This document shows, piece after piece, positions 7,254-14,052 of a stretch of DNA of 28,573 bases. Position 1 is the first letter of the stretch; each line of letters opens with the position of its first letter. The translations under genes were made by a program, and so were the position numbers. This DNA is from Candidatus Moranbacteria bacterium RIFCSPHIGHO2_02_FULL_40_12b (GTDB lineage Bacteria > Patescibacteriota > Minisyncoccia > Moranbacterales > 2-12-FULL-40-10), in NCBI GenBank assembly GCA_001784725.1, contig MFRX01000045.1, forward strand, positions 1 to 28,573, in the 5' to 3' direction. The notes beneath the pieces are model-generated. The model made no database searches and had not been told where the DNA came from. It saw only the letters and a list, made by a program, of their open reading frames with translations.

Positions 7254-7360
7254 TAAATTTCTAATTATAAATTAAGAATTTCTAATCAAATCCCAATTAT
7301 TCAATGAACAATTCGTAATTGTAGCATTGTTTAGAAATTAGGAATTAGAAATTAGGAATT
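7254..7360. repeat. short-period AT-rich intergenic repeats
   Basis: Contains TAGAAATTAGGAATTAGAAA followed by another AATTAGGAATT unit, plus earlier TTTCTAATTA variants that pair with it, so the arms could fold back on each other. Confidence 0.45.
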
Positions 7361-8638
7361 TTAACGCCCTATTCCCTTATAAATTATACCACACTTCTTT
7401 ATTTCTTCCTTATTAAGGCAGTTTTTGCCGTCAATTATGATTTTGATTTTATTCTTTTTGAAGTCCTTCGGATCTATTTTTTTAAATTCATCGTGATCGG
7501 TCGCTAAAATTATTACAGTTGATTTTTTCAGAAGTTCTTCCAGATTTTTTACATTCGACATATTTGAGATATAGGGATCGAACATAAAAATATTGGCCCC
7601 GTATTTTTCCAAAAATTTCTTTATCTTTATAACGGGGGATTCGCGGAGATCCGCGACATTGGCTTTGTATGATATTCCCAAAATACCCACGGCAGTATCT
7701 TTCAATGCCATTTTTTCCCGATTAAGATAACAACGAAGAAGTTCCACGGTATATTCGGGCATAGAGTTATTTATTTTACGGGCGATTTTTAAAAACTCAT
7801 GGTCAAAGCCATTGGCCTTCGCCCGTTCGATAAGATAATACGGGTCCACCGGGATGCAATGCCCTCCGACTCCGCAGGACGGCCAATGGGGCATAAAAGC
7901 GAACGGTTTGGTGGAAGCGCCCTTAATCACATCGACGACATCAATTCCCAATTGATCGAATGATTTTGCCAGTTCATTGACAAAAGCGATATTGATGTCG
8001 CGGAAGGAATTCTCCACGATTTTTACCGCTTCGGCTTCGCGGATGGATTTCATCGGATAAATTTCGGCGTCAATTATTTTTTTATAAAATTTAATGGTCA
8101 TCGCCAGCCCTTTTTTCGTGAATGATCCGGCAACGCGGGGGATATTCGCCACATTCCATTTTTCATCACCCGGATTAATTCTTTCCGGGCAATGAGACAA
8201 TTGGTAATCCCTTCCGATTTTGTAACCGGCTTTCGCGAAAATCGGTTCAATCACTTCCTCGCAAACGCCGGGATTTATTGTCGATTCCACTATTATTAGT
8301 TGCCCCTTTTTTAAATTTTTCGCGATGGAAATCGCGGCCTTTTTTATCGGATTAAGGTCGGGATAGTATGTTTTGTCAACCGGGGTCGGGACGCAAATAA
8401 TGGCAATCTCCGATTTTTTTATCACTTTGGCGTCGGTGGTAGCTTCGATTTTTGCGCGCGTTAAATTTTCCGCCAAAAATTTATCGCCAATTGGCGCGGC
8501 GCCCGCTTTAATTTTATTTATTTTTCCCCGGTCGGTATCCAATCCGAAAACGCGAAAACCGCGCAAGGCGCATTGGACCGCCAAAGGCAGGCCGACATAG
8601 CCCAGGCCGATGACACAAACCGTTTGCTTTTTTGCCAT
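7361..8638 (-). CDS. nucleotide-sugar 6-dehydrogenase (UDP-GlcNAc/ManNAc or UDP-Glc type), 425 aa
   Basis: NAD-dependent enzyme that oxidises the C6 hydroxyl of a UDP-sugar to a uronic acid, feeding the glycosyltransferases nearby. The N-terminal Rossmann domain has VCVIGLGYVGLPLA (residues 7-20) with GLDTD for NAD binding, then VPTPVD and STINPG motifs. The central domain carries the catalytic Cys261 in GVGGHCIPVDPYYL, the form usual in WbpA/WecC-like UDP-HexNAc dehydrogenases rather than UDP-glucose enzymes. The C-domain includes ILGISYKANVADLRESP. Length is normal for the family. A divergent promoter lies about 180 bases upstream, leaving a long, structured 5' leader. No clear Shine-Dalgarno precedes the ATG. 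Substrate assignment is an inference. Confidence 0.92.
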   Translation of the reverse strand: MAKKQTVCVIGLGYVGLPLAVQCALRGFRVFGLDTDRGKINKIKAGAAPIGDKFLAENLTRAKIEATTDAKVIKKSEIAIICVPTPVDKTYYPDLNPIKKAAISIAKNLKKGQLIIVESTINPGVCEEVIEPIFAKAGYKIGRDYQLSHCPERINPGDEKWNVANIPRVAGSFTKKGLAMTIKFYKKIIDAEIYPMKSIREAEAVKIVENSFRDINIAFVNELAKSFDQLGIDVVDVIKGASTKPFAFMPHWPSCGVGGHCIPVDPYYLIERAKANGFDHEFLKIARKINNSMPEYTVELLRCYLNREKMALKDTAVGILGISYKANVADLRESPVIKIKKFLEKYGANIFMFDPYISNMSNVKNLEELLKKSTVIILATDHDEFKKIDPKDFKKNKIKIIIDGKNCLNKEEIKKCGIIYKGIGR

Positions 8639-8809
8639 TTTTGTCTTAAGCGAAGGCGAAAGCTACAAAAATGAGCATCCCGCACTAATTCGCTATTTAA
8701 ACTTTATGATTTATTAAAACTTAGCCGCAGGCAAATTCGCAATAAAATCAATAGGTTATATCTAATTTTATTGGAATTAGTTGCGGGACATACGATGCAA
8801 AAATTATGT
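8639..8809 (-). promoter_or_regulatory. structured 5' leader of the dehydrogenase gene
   Basis: The minus-strand leader (about 170 nt) contains an imperfect 14-bp inverted repeat (8678-8691 with 8774-8788, TCCCGCACTAATTC against GAATTAGTTGCGGGA), enclosing a nested ATTTATT/AATAAAAT stem and a GCC-TGC-GGC hairpin. A second hairpin (TTTTTGT/ACAAAAA around an AGC...GCT core) covers the bases just before the ATG. Whether it is regulatory is unknown. Confidence 0.4.
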
Positions 8810-8815
8810 TATTTT

Positions 8816-8844
8816 ATGATAGCAATATTATTTTCATTTGGCAA
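8816..8844 (-). promoter_or_regulatory. promoter of the dehydrogenase gene
   Basis: On the minus strand: TTGCCA (8839-8844), 17-base spacer ending in TGC (extended -10), TATCAT (8816-8821). Expected transcript start near 8809. Confidence 0.6.
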
Positions 8845-8850
8845 TAATTG

Positions 8851-8961
8851 ACCCCGCCCCAGTTTCAAATCAATAATTATGAATAATCTAGTTTATTTCA
8901 TGGATACGCCTGCGGCTGAAATAGGATATATTTCTATCTTTACTAAAAACTGAGGTGGGGT
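8851..8961. repeat. 111-bp imperfect inverted repeat between divergent promoters
   Basis: Arms 8851-8865 (ACCCCGCCCCAGTTT) and 8947-8961 (AAACTGAGGTGGGGT) pair over 14 of 15 positions counting one G-U. Nested inside are TATTTCA/TGAAATA (8894-8900 with 8917-8923) and GCC-TGC-GGC. No T-run follows on either strand, so it is not a terminator. It could be a MITE-like element or paired regulator sites. Confidence 0.55.
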
Positions 8962-8989
8962 TGACAATGCGTTCCTTCGGTGATAAATT
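8961..8989 (+). promoter_or_regulatory. promoter of the 9021-9326 gene
   Basis: TTGACA (8961-8966), 17-base spacer ending in TGA (extended -10), TAAATT (8984-8989). The -35 box abuts the right arm of the inverted repeat. Confidence 0.7.
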
Positions 8990-9020
8990 GAGAAGAAAAT
9001 TTTAACAAAGGAGGTAAGAA

Positions 9021-9326
9021 ATGAAAACCAGATTGATCCGGATACAGAATCCGACAAACGGTCAGCTTGTAAAAATTATGCCCTACAGGAAAGCCAGGGG
9101 AGATGACGATGATAAAGCCCAGAAGCCGAAAGAATTTAAAGGAAGAATTAGAGGCATGTATGCAATTATAATCGGACACAATGGGCAGAAAGATGAATCC
9201 GGATGCAGATTAGTCACTCTGAAGCTGATCGGAGAAAATAACGTGGTTTTCAGCTGGCGCTTGTCCAGCTTGAGAAAAAAACCGCTTAACAAAAAGCGGA
9301 AAAGGAAAAAAAGAAAATTAAAATAA
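9021..9326 (+). CDS. small basic orphan protein, 101 aa
   Basis: Not recognised. The protein is soluble and strongly basic, ending in a Lys/Arg tail (KKRKRKKRKLK) that suggests binding to nucleic acid or another polyanion. The middle (GMYAIIIGHNGQKDESGCRLVTLKLIGENNVVF has the pattern of about four short beta strands) could be a small barrel of SH3/KOW kind, but this is a weak resemblance. Expression signals are strong: a consensus extended -10 promoter, AAAGGAGG 6 bases before the ATG, and a terminator right after the stop. It is a single-gene unit divergent from the dehydrogenase gene. Confidence 0.75.
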   Translation: MKTRLIRIQNPTNGQLVKIMPYRKARGDDDDKAQKPKEFKGRIRGMYAIIIGHNGQKDESGCRLVTLKLIGENNVVFSWRLSSLRKKPLNKKRKRKKRKLK

Positions 9327-9328
9327 AG

Positions 9329-9357
9329 GTCCCAAAGATAATTTCTTGGGACTTTTT
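9329..9357 (+). terminator. intrinsic terminator after the 9021-9326 gene
   Basis: GTCCCAA (9329-9335) pairs with TTGGGAC (9346-9352), followed by T5 and further T-rich sequence. Confidence 0.75.
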
Positions 9358-9376
9358 GCTTTTTTAATGAGAACTT

Positions 9377-9406
9377 GACTTTTCCTTGGTCTTATTTATA
9401 TAATAT
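9377..9406 (+). promoter_or_regulatory. promoter of the 9472-9921 gene
   Basis: TTGACT followed by an 18-base spacer and TATAAT, about 65 bases before the ATG. Unlike most promoters here it lacks a TG extension. Confidence 0.55.
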
Positions 9407-9471
9407 AAAACTTAGATTAAAGAAAAAAATGTCATTTAACAACTAAAATCAGATAAATTAAGGAGGTAAGA

Positions 9472-9921
9472 ATGAAAGAAGGAAATAATGAAATCGGAAG
9501 CCAATTTATGATTGTAGATTTTACGCATTCAGATTGTCTCCGAGCGTTTATTTTTAATGGAAATCTTGGAGAAAACTGGGGGTTTCATTTTTTTAATGAA
9601 CCCAATCCTCTTTTGCTAACAGATGCTTATAAGAATCCATTAAAAAGGAGAAATCCAATGGTGAATGAGCGTTTTGCCCGCAAAGTCAAAGCTCTTTTGC
9701 CAAATGTAGGGAAAATGGTTAAAGAACTGGTGAAATTAGAGGAAATTACTTCTATTGAATTAAGGAATCATAACCACCTACTCATTACCAGTAAAAACTG
9801 GGAAAAAATCGAGGAAAAAGTAATTTCAATTATTTCCATGACTCTAATTGGCCGCAAACACTGGGGCGCATCGGGAGGGAAGGCGCGGATCATAACAACT
9901 TGGGTCCCTTCTAAAAAATAA
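9472..9921 (+). CDS. orphan protein with possible Nfu_N-like fold, 149 aa
   Basis: No firm identification. The start is supported by AAGGAGGTAAG just before the ATG, and a terminator follows the stop, so it is monocistronic. The C-terminal half (about residues 63-125) reads as helix (NERFARKVKALLPNVGKMV), strand (ITSIELRNHNHLLITSK), helix (WEKIEEKVISIISM). The order and spacing recall the Nfu/NifU N-terminal scaffold domain, in which a helix is followed by a strand pair and then a W..I...V helix. The similarity is by eye only and there is no iron-sulfur Cys pair, so even if the fold is right the role is open. No membrane segment or signal peptide. Confidence 0.7.
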   Translation: MKEGNNEIGSQFMIVDFTHSDCLRAFIFNGNLGENWGFHFFNEPNPLLLTDAYKNPLKRRNPMVNERFARKVKALLPNVGKMVKELVKLEEITSIELRNHNHLLITSKNWEKIEEKVISIISMTLIGRKHWGASGGKARIITTWVPSKK

Positions 9922-9933
9922 ACAAAATCAAAA

Positions 9934-9978
9934 AAGGTGGAGCACATTAATAAGTTGTGAATCCACCTTTTATTTTTA
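9934..9978 (+). terminator. intrinsic terminator after the 9472-9921 gene
   Basis: AAGGTGGA (9934-9941) pairs with TCCACCTT (9962-9969), with T-rich sequence TTATTTTTAT after it. The loop has a small CAC/GTG pairing. Confidence 0.7.
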
Positions 9979-9989
9979 TATAAATAAGA

Positions 9990-9995
9990 TATAAT
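9990..9995 (+). promoter_or_regulatory. -10 element immediately before the GT gene (possible leaderless start)
   Basis: TATAAT lies 6 bases before the ATG at 10002, so a transcript starting at the usual distance would begin at or next to the start codon. No good -35 box and no Shine-Dalgarno are present. Confidence 0.4.
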
Positions 9996-10001
9996 GAAAT
10001 T

Positions 10002-11270
10002 ATGCAAATCGGAATCAACGCGTCGTTCGCGAGAAAAGAAAATACGGGGATAGGTCAGGTGACAATCAATTTTCTTAGAAAATTGATTGAATTAAAAGCG
10101 AAAAGCGAAAAGCGAAAAACTAATGATGAGTTTGTTTTATATTTGGAAGAAGATATTGATTTAAAGTTGCCGGATAATTTTACCAAGCGAATTTTTTTGC
10201 CGTTTTGGAAACGGGACGATTTGATCCGGAAAATTTGGTGGGAGAAATTTTTATTGCCAAAAAAAGTGAAAGAAGACGGGTGCGATGTTTTCATTTCTTT
10301 GTATCAGTGCCCGACGATTATAACTTCCCCTCCTCAGATGAGGAGGGGATTAAGGGGAGGTGTTGATAAATTTCAATACCTCTCTGTCCCTGCGGGACAT
10401 CTCCCCTCATTTGAGGGGAGAAGGTTAATTCACATCATGATCGTGCACGACATCATTCCCAAGCTGTTTCCGGAATATCTTAATAATTCAAGAAAGAAAT
10501 TATATTGGAAACAGACGGAAAAAGCGATTAAAAAAGCGGATAAAATTATTGCTATTTCACACCGGACGGAAAAGGATTTGGTTCAGCATTTGCAAATACC
10601 GCCAGAGAAAATTTCCGTTGATTATATTGATGTTGATGAGATTTATAAAAAAGAAATAAACGATACGGCGGGCATGAATGTTTTAAGGAAATATAATCTG
10701 CAACCCGGATATATTTACAGCGGGGGAGGATTGGAAATCCGAAAGAATATTGAAGGAGTGATAAGGGCGTATAATATATTATACAAAAAAAACAAACGGG
10801 AAAAATTTGTTAGTGAATTTCCGCCACTGGTAATATCGGGAAAATTAATGCCAGAACTCAAGCCATTAGTGACAGACGCGGAAAAATTAGTGAAGGAATT
10901 GAATTTAACCCAAAGCGTCAAATTGCTGGATTTTGTGGAGCAGGAAGATCTGCCGGCGATTCATAAAAACGCTTTGATGTTTATCTATCCGTCGAAATAC
11001 GAGGGCTTCGGCCTGCCGGTATTGGAAGCGATGAATCAGGGAAATCCGGTGATAACTTCCAAAACATCTTCGCTTCCCGAGGTGGGAGGGGATAGCGTCC
11101 TTTATTGCGATCCGGAAGATGTCCACGACCTCGCGATGGTAATAAAAAATGTTTTAGTTAACAGGGAATTAAGAGAGACCCTTTCCCGCCGCGCGAAAGA
11201 ACGGGCGAAAAATTTTTCATGGGAGAAGTTTGTGGGGAAAGTTTTGAATATTATTGAAAACTGGAAATAA
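10002..11270 (+). CDS. GT4-family glycosyltransferase with repeat insertion, 422 aa
   Basis: GT-B glycosyltransferase of the mannosyltransferase-like GT4 group. It starts MQIGINASFARKENTGIGQV, where TGIGQ is the donor-binding glycine loop. Family motifs include HDIIPKLFPEY, KADKIIAISHRTEKDLV, and in the C-domain SGGGLEIRKNIEGVI, FIYPSKYEGFGLPVLEAMNQ (EX7E) and SLPEVGGDSVLYCDPED. Residues about 109-142 (Pro/Gly/Arg-rich) do not belong to the fold: they are read from two palindromic repeats at 10327-10420 and lie between the N-domain strands, yet the frame is kept. It heads the plus-strand half of the polysaccharide locus. It probably transfers a hexose to the growing glycan. Confidence 0.9.
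   Translation: MQIGINASFARKENTGIGQVTINFLRKLIELKAKSEKRKTNDEFVLYLEEDIDLKLPDNFTKRIFLPFWKRDDLIRKIWWEKFLLPKKVKEDGCDVFISLYQCPTIITSPPQMRRGLRGGVDKFQYLSVPAGHLPSFEGRRLIHIMIVHDIIPKLFPEYLNNSRKKLYWKQTEKAIKKADKIIAISHRTEKDLVQHLQIPPEKISVDYIDVDEIYKKEINDTAGMNVLRKYNLQPGYIYSGGGLEIRKNIEGVIRAYNILYKKNKREKFVSEFPPLVISGKLMPELKPLVTDAEKLVKELNLTQSVKLLDFVEQEDLPAIHKNALMFIYPSKYEGFGLPVLEAMNQGNPVITSKTSSLPEVGGDSVLYCDPEDVHDLAMVIKNVLVNRELRETLSRRAKERAKNFSWEKFVGKVLNIIENWK
10327..10420 (+). repeat. palindromic repeat insertion inside the GT gene
   Basis: A 22-base palindrome at 10327-10348 is followed by ATTAAGGGGAGGTGTTGATA; then TGTCCC-TGC-GGGACA (10385-10399) and CTCCCCTCATTTGAGGGGAG (10401-10420). Related copies are at 1429-1463, 1771-1818, 11668-11703, 14255-14291 and 27304-27349. 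Confidence 0.75.
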
Positions 11271-11313
11271 AAATAAAAAAAACAGGAATACTATATTTAA
11301 ATAGAAATTCCTG

Positions 11314-11577
11314 TCAGCGATACTTGAAATATTGAACAAACATTATTGATGAAATTATTATTCCTGCTACATCGGGAATGAGGATGTAATATGAGCCGAT
11401 GATAGCAGCATATACCGCTCTCGAAAAATAAACCGAAAAAGCGAGAATCGCGAGCGATAGGGGATTGCCACATCTTTTTTCTTTAAAGTTTTTTCTCACC
11501 TGTGCGGTTAATCCCACAGCCACCATCGCAATTCCAAGTATGGTAGTTAAAGAACCGAATAAATTTTGAAAATTCAT
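11314..11577 (-). CDS. SemiSWEET/MtN3-like three-helix membrane transporter, 87 aa
   Basis: The start MNFQNLFGS is chosen because AAGGAGGG stands 5 bases before this ATG; a longer frame beginning at 11634 would start inside the promoter. The protein has three membrane helices in the SemiSWEET order: TILGIAMVAVGLTAQVRKNFKEKRCGNPLS carries the equivalent of the PQ-loop (AQ here instead of PQ) and the basic KxxxKR turn, helix 2 is LAILAFSVYFSRAVYAAI, and helix 3 is VAGIIISSIMFVQYFKY. Such half-transporters dimerise to move small sugars across the membrane (family knowledge). It is the only minus-strand gene in this part of the polysaccharide locus and has its own promoter. Substrate unknown. Alternative: an uncharacterised PQ-loop relative. 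Confidence 0.75.
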   Translation of the reverse strand: MNFQNLFGSLTTILGIAMVAVGLTAQVRKNFKEKRCGNPLSLAILAFSVYFSRAVYAAIIGSYYILIPDVAGIIISSIMFVQYFKYR

Positions 11578-11624
11578 TAAATCCCTCCTTTGAATATTTT
11601 GGTTTTTATGTATATTAACCATGT

Positions 11625-11653
11625 ATGATAGCATACCTTAAACAATTTGTCAA
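11625..11653 (-). promoter_or_regulatory. promoter of the SemiSWEET-like gene
   Basis: Minus strand: TTGACA (11648-11653), 17-base spacer ending in TGC (extended -10), TATCAT (11625-11630). The -10 box coincides with the first in-frame ATG of the divergent ligase-like gene. Confidence 0.7.
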
Positions 11654-13286
11654 TACTTTTTGTAAACCTCTCTTTAGTTCTCTCCTTGGCAAGGAGAGAA
11701 GAGTAGGAAAAATACTTATTTTAGCCAATATTTTATTGGTATTTTTCCTGATTCTTCTTTCCAATGTCGGAGTTTTGCCGGTGAAAAATGTCGGCGATTT
11801 TACTTTCTTTACTGTTCTGTTTTTGGGACTTGCTCTCTACCGCCCGGGGTGGAGTTTTTTGTTTTTTGTCGGAACAATCGCGCTGGAAAATATAAATTTA
11901 GCGCCGGCTGAAATTGGAATTATGGTCAGGCCGTACCAATTTTTCGCGGCGCTTACGATCATTGCGATAATAATCCGCCTTTTAGTGAAAAGATTGAATT
12001 TCAAAATACCGAAATTTACCTGGCCTGATTTCATGCTTCTAATTTTTGCTACCGCGGGATTTGTGAGTACGCTGGGAGCAGCGAATAAAGAAGCGGGGTT
12101 TAAGCATTCTATTATCGCTGCTTCTTTTGTAGCGATTTATTTTTTGATCCGAATGTTTATTCAGGGTGCCGAAGATCTTAAAAAAATAATTCCTTTTTTT
12201 CTAAGTTCCTCGGTGATTGTAGTTTTTTACGGTATCTGGCAGAATATCCGGTTTGCGCAAGGGCTTAGTAACTTTGAATCGATGCCGGGAAGGCCGAATG
12301 CGACTTTCACTGAACCGGACTGGCTCGGTGTTTTCCTTGTTTTTTTATTGGGATTAATATATATACTAATTTATCAAATAAAAGAAAGCCGCTTAGTTGA
12401 TGATCTAAAAGAAATTAGAATATCCCAATTATATAAGAAAATGTTTCTGTACATATATCTTACTTTACTTTTTATTCTTCTAGTGATCACCGTTTCCAGG
12501 AGCGCCTGGCTGGGAGCGGCAGCGGTAACATTTATTTTTCTGATCAGCATCTTAATTGACTTTTCTTTTGGAATGGTTAACTGGCAATGGAAAAAATTAA
12601 TTAATAGTATTATGCTTATTATCGCGACCGCGGTTGTCGCCCTTCTTTATGCATTCACGTTTAAATTGACTAATTTTCAATTATTTAACCGATTCCAAAG
12701 CACGGGAACGGGACTGCAGAAAATTACTGTATCGTGCGCAAATGAAGAAAGCGCGTTAAAGTTAAAACAAGTAGAACAATTAGAACAACTTGAACAATTA
12801 AAACAATTCAGCTGCCGGCATATTAATTTAGAAGAAATCCAAACTGAAAAATCAGCAGGGAATATCGTTTCTGAAATTTATCGCAAGGATCCCAATGTAA
12901 GTATCCGAAAAGAAATTTACCAAAAATCCTGGCAGGAAATCAAAAATCATCCAATTATGGGTATTGGCTGGGGAAGTATCGGAAGTATTTTAGGCAAAGA
13001 CGAGCGGGGAATGGGATTAAATTCCAGCAATATTTTTCTGGAGGTCTGGCTGGGCAGCGGAGTCCTGGGTTTTGCTTCTTTTGTCCTGGTATGGATTTAT
13101 ATATTTGTCGGTTCCCTGTTTAAAATGACTAAAGCGGTCAATCCCTTGCAAAAATCAACTTTTTTGTTTATTATTTTAAGTTGGATAGGCATAACTGCCG
13201 TAAATTTGTTTAACGCCGGAATATTTTTGGGGATATTTTGGTTATTTCTCGCAGTTTCCGTAAGCACAACCGCGAAAAAAATATGA
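11625..13286 (+). CDS. O-antigen ligase/polymerase-like membrane protein (Wzy_C), up to 553 aa
   Basis: Polytopic protein with about 11-12 hydrophobic segments that would link or polymerise lipid-carried glycans outside the membrane. The Wzy_C/WaaL signature region spans about residues 215-510: MPGRPNATFTEPDWLGVFLV, VITVSRSAWLGAAAV, then the periplasmic loop with RKEIYQKSWQEIKNHPIMGIGWGS and NSSNIFLEVWLGSGVLGFAS. The loop also contains a 9-bp tandem repeat read as LKQVEQLEQLEQLKQ (residues 380-394). The start is doubtful: the ATG at 11625 lies in the -10 box of the opposite promoter, and residues about 15-27 are read from a palindromic repeat, so the true start may be further in. The 3' end overlaps the SGNH gene by ATGA. 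Confidence 0.85.
   Translation: MIAYLKQFVNTFCKPLFSSLLGKERRVGKILILANILLVFFLILLSNVGVLPVKNVGDFTFFTVLFLGLALYRPGWSFLFFVGTIALENINLAPAEIGIMVRPYQFFAALTIIAIIIRLLVKRLNFKIPKFTWPDFMLLIFATAGFVSTLGAANKEAGFKHSIIAASFVAIYFLIRMFIQGAEDLKKIIPFFLSSSVIVVFYGIWQNIRFAQGLSNFESMPGRPNATFTEPDWLGVFLVFLLGLIYILIYQIKESRLVDDLKEIRISQLYKKMFLYIYLTLLFILLVITVSRSAWLGAAAVTFIFLISILIDFSFGMVNWQWKKLINSIMLIIATAVVALLYAFTFKLTNFQLFNRFQSTGTGLQKITVSCANEESALKLKQVEQLEQLEQLKQFSCRHINLEEIQTEKSAGNIVSEIYRKDPNVSIRKEIYQKSWQEIKNHPIMGIGWGSIGSILGKDERGMGLNSSNIFLEVWLGSGVLGFASFVLVWIYIFVGSLFKMTKAVNPLQKSTFLFIILSWIGITAVNLFNAGIFLGIFWLFLAVSVSTTAKKI
11668..11703 (+). repeat. dispersed palindromic repeat copy near the ligase N-terminus
   Basis: CCTCTCTTTAGTT followed by CTCTCCTTG-G-CAAGGAGAG, the reverse orientation of the same family. 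It supplies an AAGGAGAG sequence inside the gene's 5' end. Confidence 0.6.
12762..12806 (+). repeat. 9-bp tandem repeat (five units) inside the ligase gene
   Basis: Five copies of a TTAGAACAA-like unit, keeping frame and encoding an L-E-Q pattern in the extracytoplasmic loop. Confidence 0.8.
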
Positions 13287-13906
13287 AAACGCAAATATTT
13301 ATTTTTGGCGCCAGCACCGAGTGGGGAGCATGGGACTTGGAAAAAGGCGGCTGGCCGGAACGCTTAAAATTATTTCTTTTTAAGAAAGAAAATTCAAGCT
13401 CCGATTTTGAAGCTGATTTTTACAATTTAAGCATATCCGGAAACACGAGCAGGGATATTTTAGCGAGATTCAAAAATGAACTAAAACACAGGATTGATAA
13501 GAATTATAAAAAAGTTTTAATTTTTGCGGTTGGAACAAACGACGCGTCAATATATAAAAAAAGAAGTCGGGTGCCAATCAGTGAATTCAAGAAAAATTTA
13601 AACGGTCTTATAAAAGAAGCGAAAAAAATTTCACTAAATATTTATTTCAAAGGATTAATGGGGGCGGATGAAAATAGAACATTGCCGGTCTCATGGAATA
13701 AAGACGCATTTTATTATAATAAATCCATAATAAAGTATGACGAAGCATTAAGAGAAATTTGCCAGGAAAATAAAGCGCGGTATATTAATGTCGGCGATGT
13801 GATTGGAAAAAACGACTTATACGACGGACTCCATCCTAATTCAAAAGGCCACGAGAAAATTTACAAAACTGTAAAAAATTATTTGCTGAAAAATAAATTA
13901 ATTTAA
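13283..13906 (+). CDS. SGNH/GDSL-type hydrolase, 207 aa
   Basis: Serine esterase of the SGNH superfamily. The start ATG at 13283 overlaps the ligase stop (ATGA), giving MKTQIFIFGASTEWGAWDLE; a longer frame from 13238 lies within the ligase gene and is not needed. Block I is FGAST (Ser at about residue 11), block II the NLSISGNTS region (Gly/Asn), block III FAVGTNDAS (GxND), block V DGLHPNSKGHEKI with the Asp/His of the triad. No signal peptide is present, so it appears cytoplasmic unless exported otherwise. In this context a role in removing or moving acyl groups on the glycan or its precursors is plausible but inferred. Confidence 0.88.
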   Translation: MKTQIFIFGASTEWGAWDLEKGGWPERLKLFLFKKENSSSDFEADFYNLSISGNTSRDILARFKNELKHRIDKNYKKVLIFAVGTNDASIYKKRSRVPISEFKKNLNGLIKEAKKISLNIYFKGLMGADENRTLPVSWNKDAFYYNKSIIKYDEALREICQENKARYINVGDVIGKNDLYDGLHPNSKGHEKIYKTVKNYLLKNKLI

Positions 13907-13944
13907 AAATGCTGAAATATATTACATTCGGAACATTTAAATGC

Positions 13945-13996
13945 TCATTCGTAGATTAGGGTCGCTATAGTAAGTCCCTTAAAGCGATACGAATGA
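13945..13996. repeat. intergenic inverted repeat before the second plus-strand GT
   Basis: TCATTCGTA (13945-13953) pairs with TACGAATGA (13988-13996) and TCGCT (13962-13966) with AGCGA (13983-13987). It is followed by repeated ACCCGAAT and GAATGAC. No T-run follows, so it is not a terminator. Confidence 0.55.
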
Positions 13997-14052
13997 CCCG
14001 AATCCGCACCCGAATGACTTGAATGGTTTAATTGTTTAATGATTTAAATTTA

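Noticed and set aside
8851..8961. A transcription terminator for the dehydrogenase or the 9021 gene
   Set aside because: No T-run follows on either strand and it lies upstream of both genes.
10327..10420. A CRISPR array or intrinsic terminator within the GT gene
   Set aside because: The palindromes are not regularly spaced repeats with spacers, lack T-runs and are read through in frame.
11578..11634. A 19-residue N-terminal extension of the SemiSWEET-like protein
   Set aside because: It would start at the promoter -10 box; a strong AAGGAGGG precedes the downstream ATG at 11577.
13238..13282. A longer SGNH hydrolase starting inside the ligase gene
   Set aside because: The SGNH fold begins at MKTQIFIFGAS, whose ATG overlaps the ligase stop codon as expected for coupled genes.
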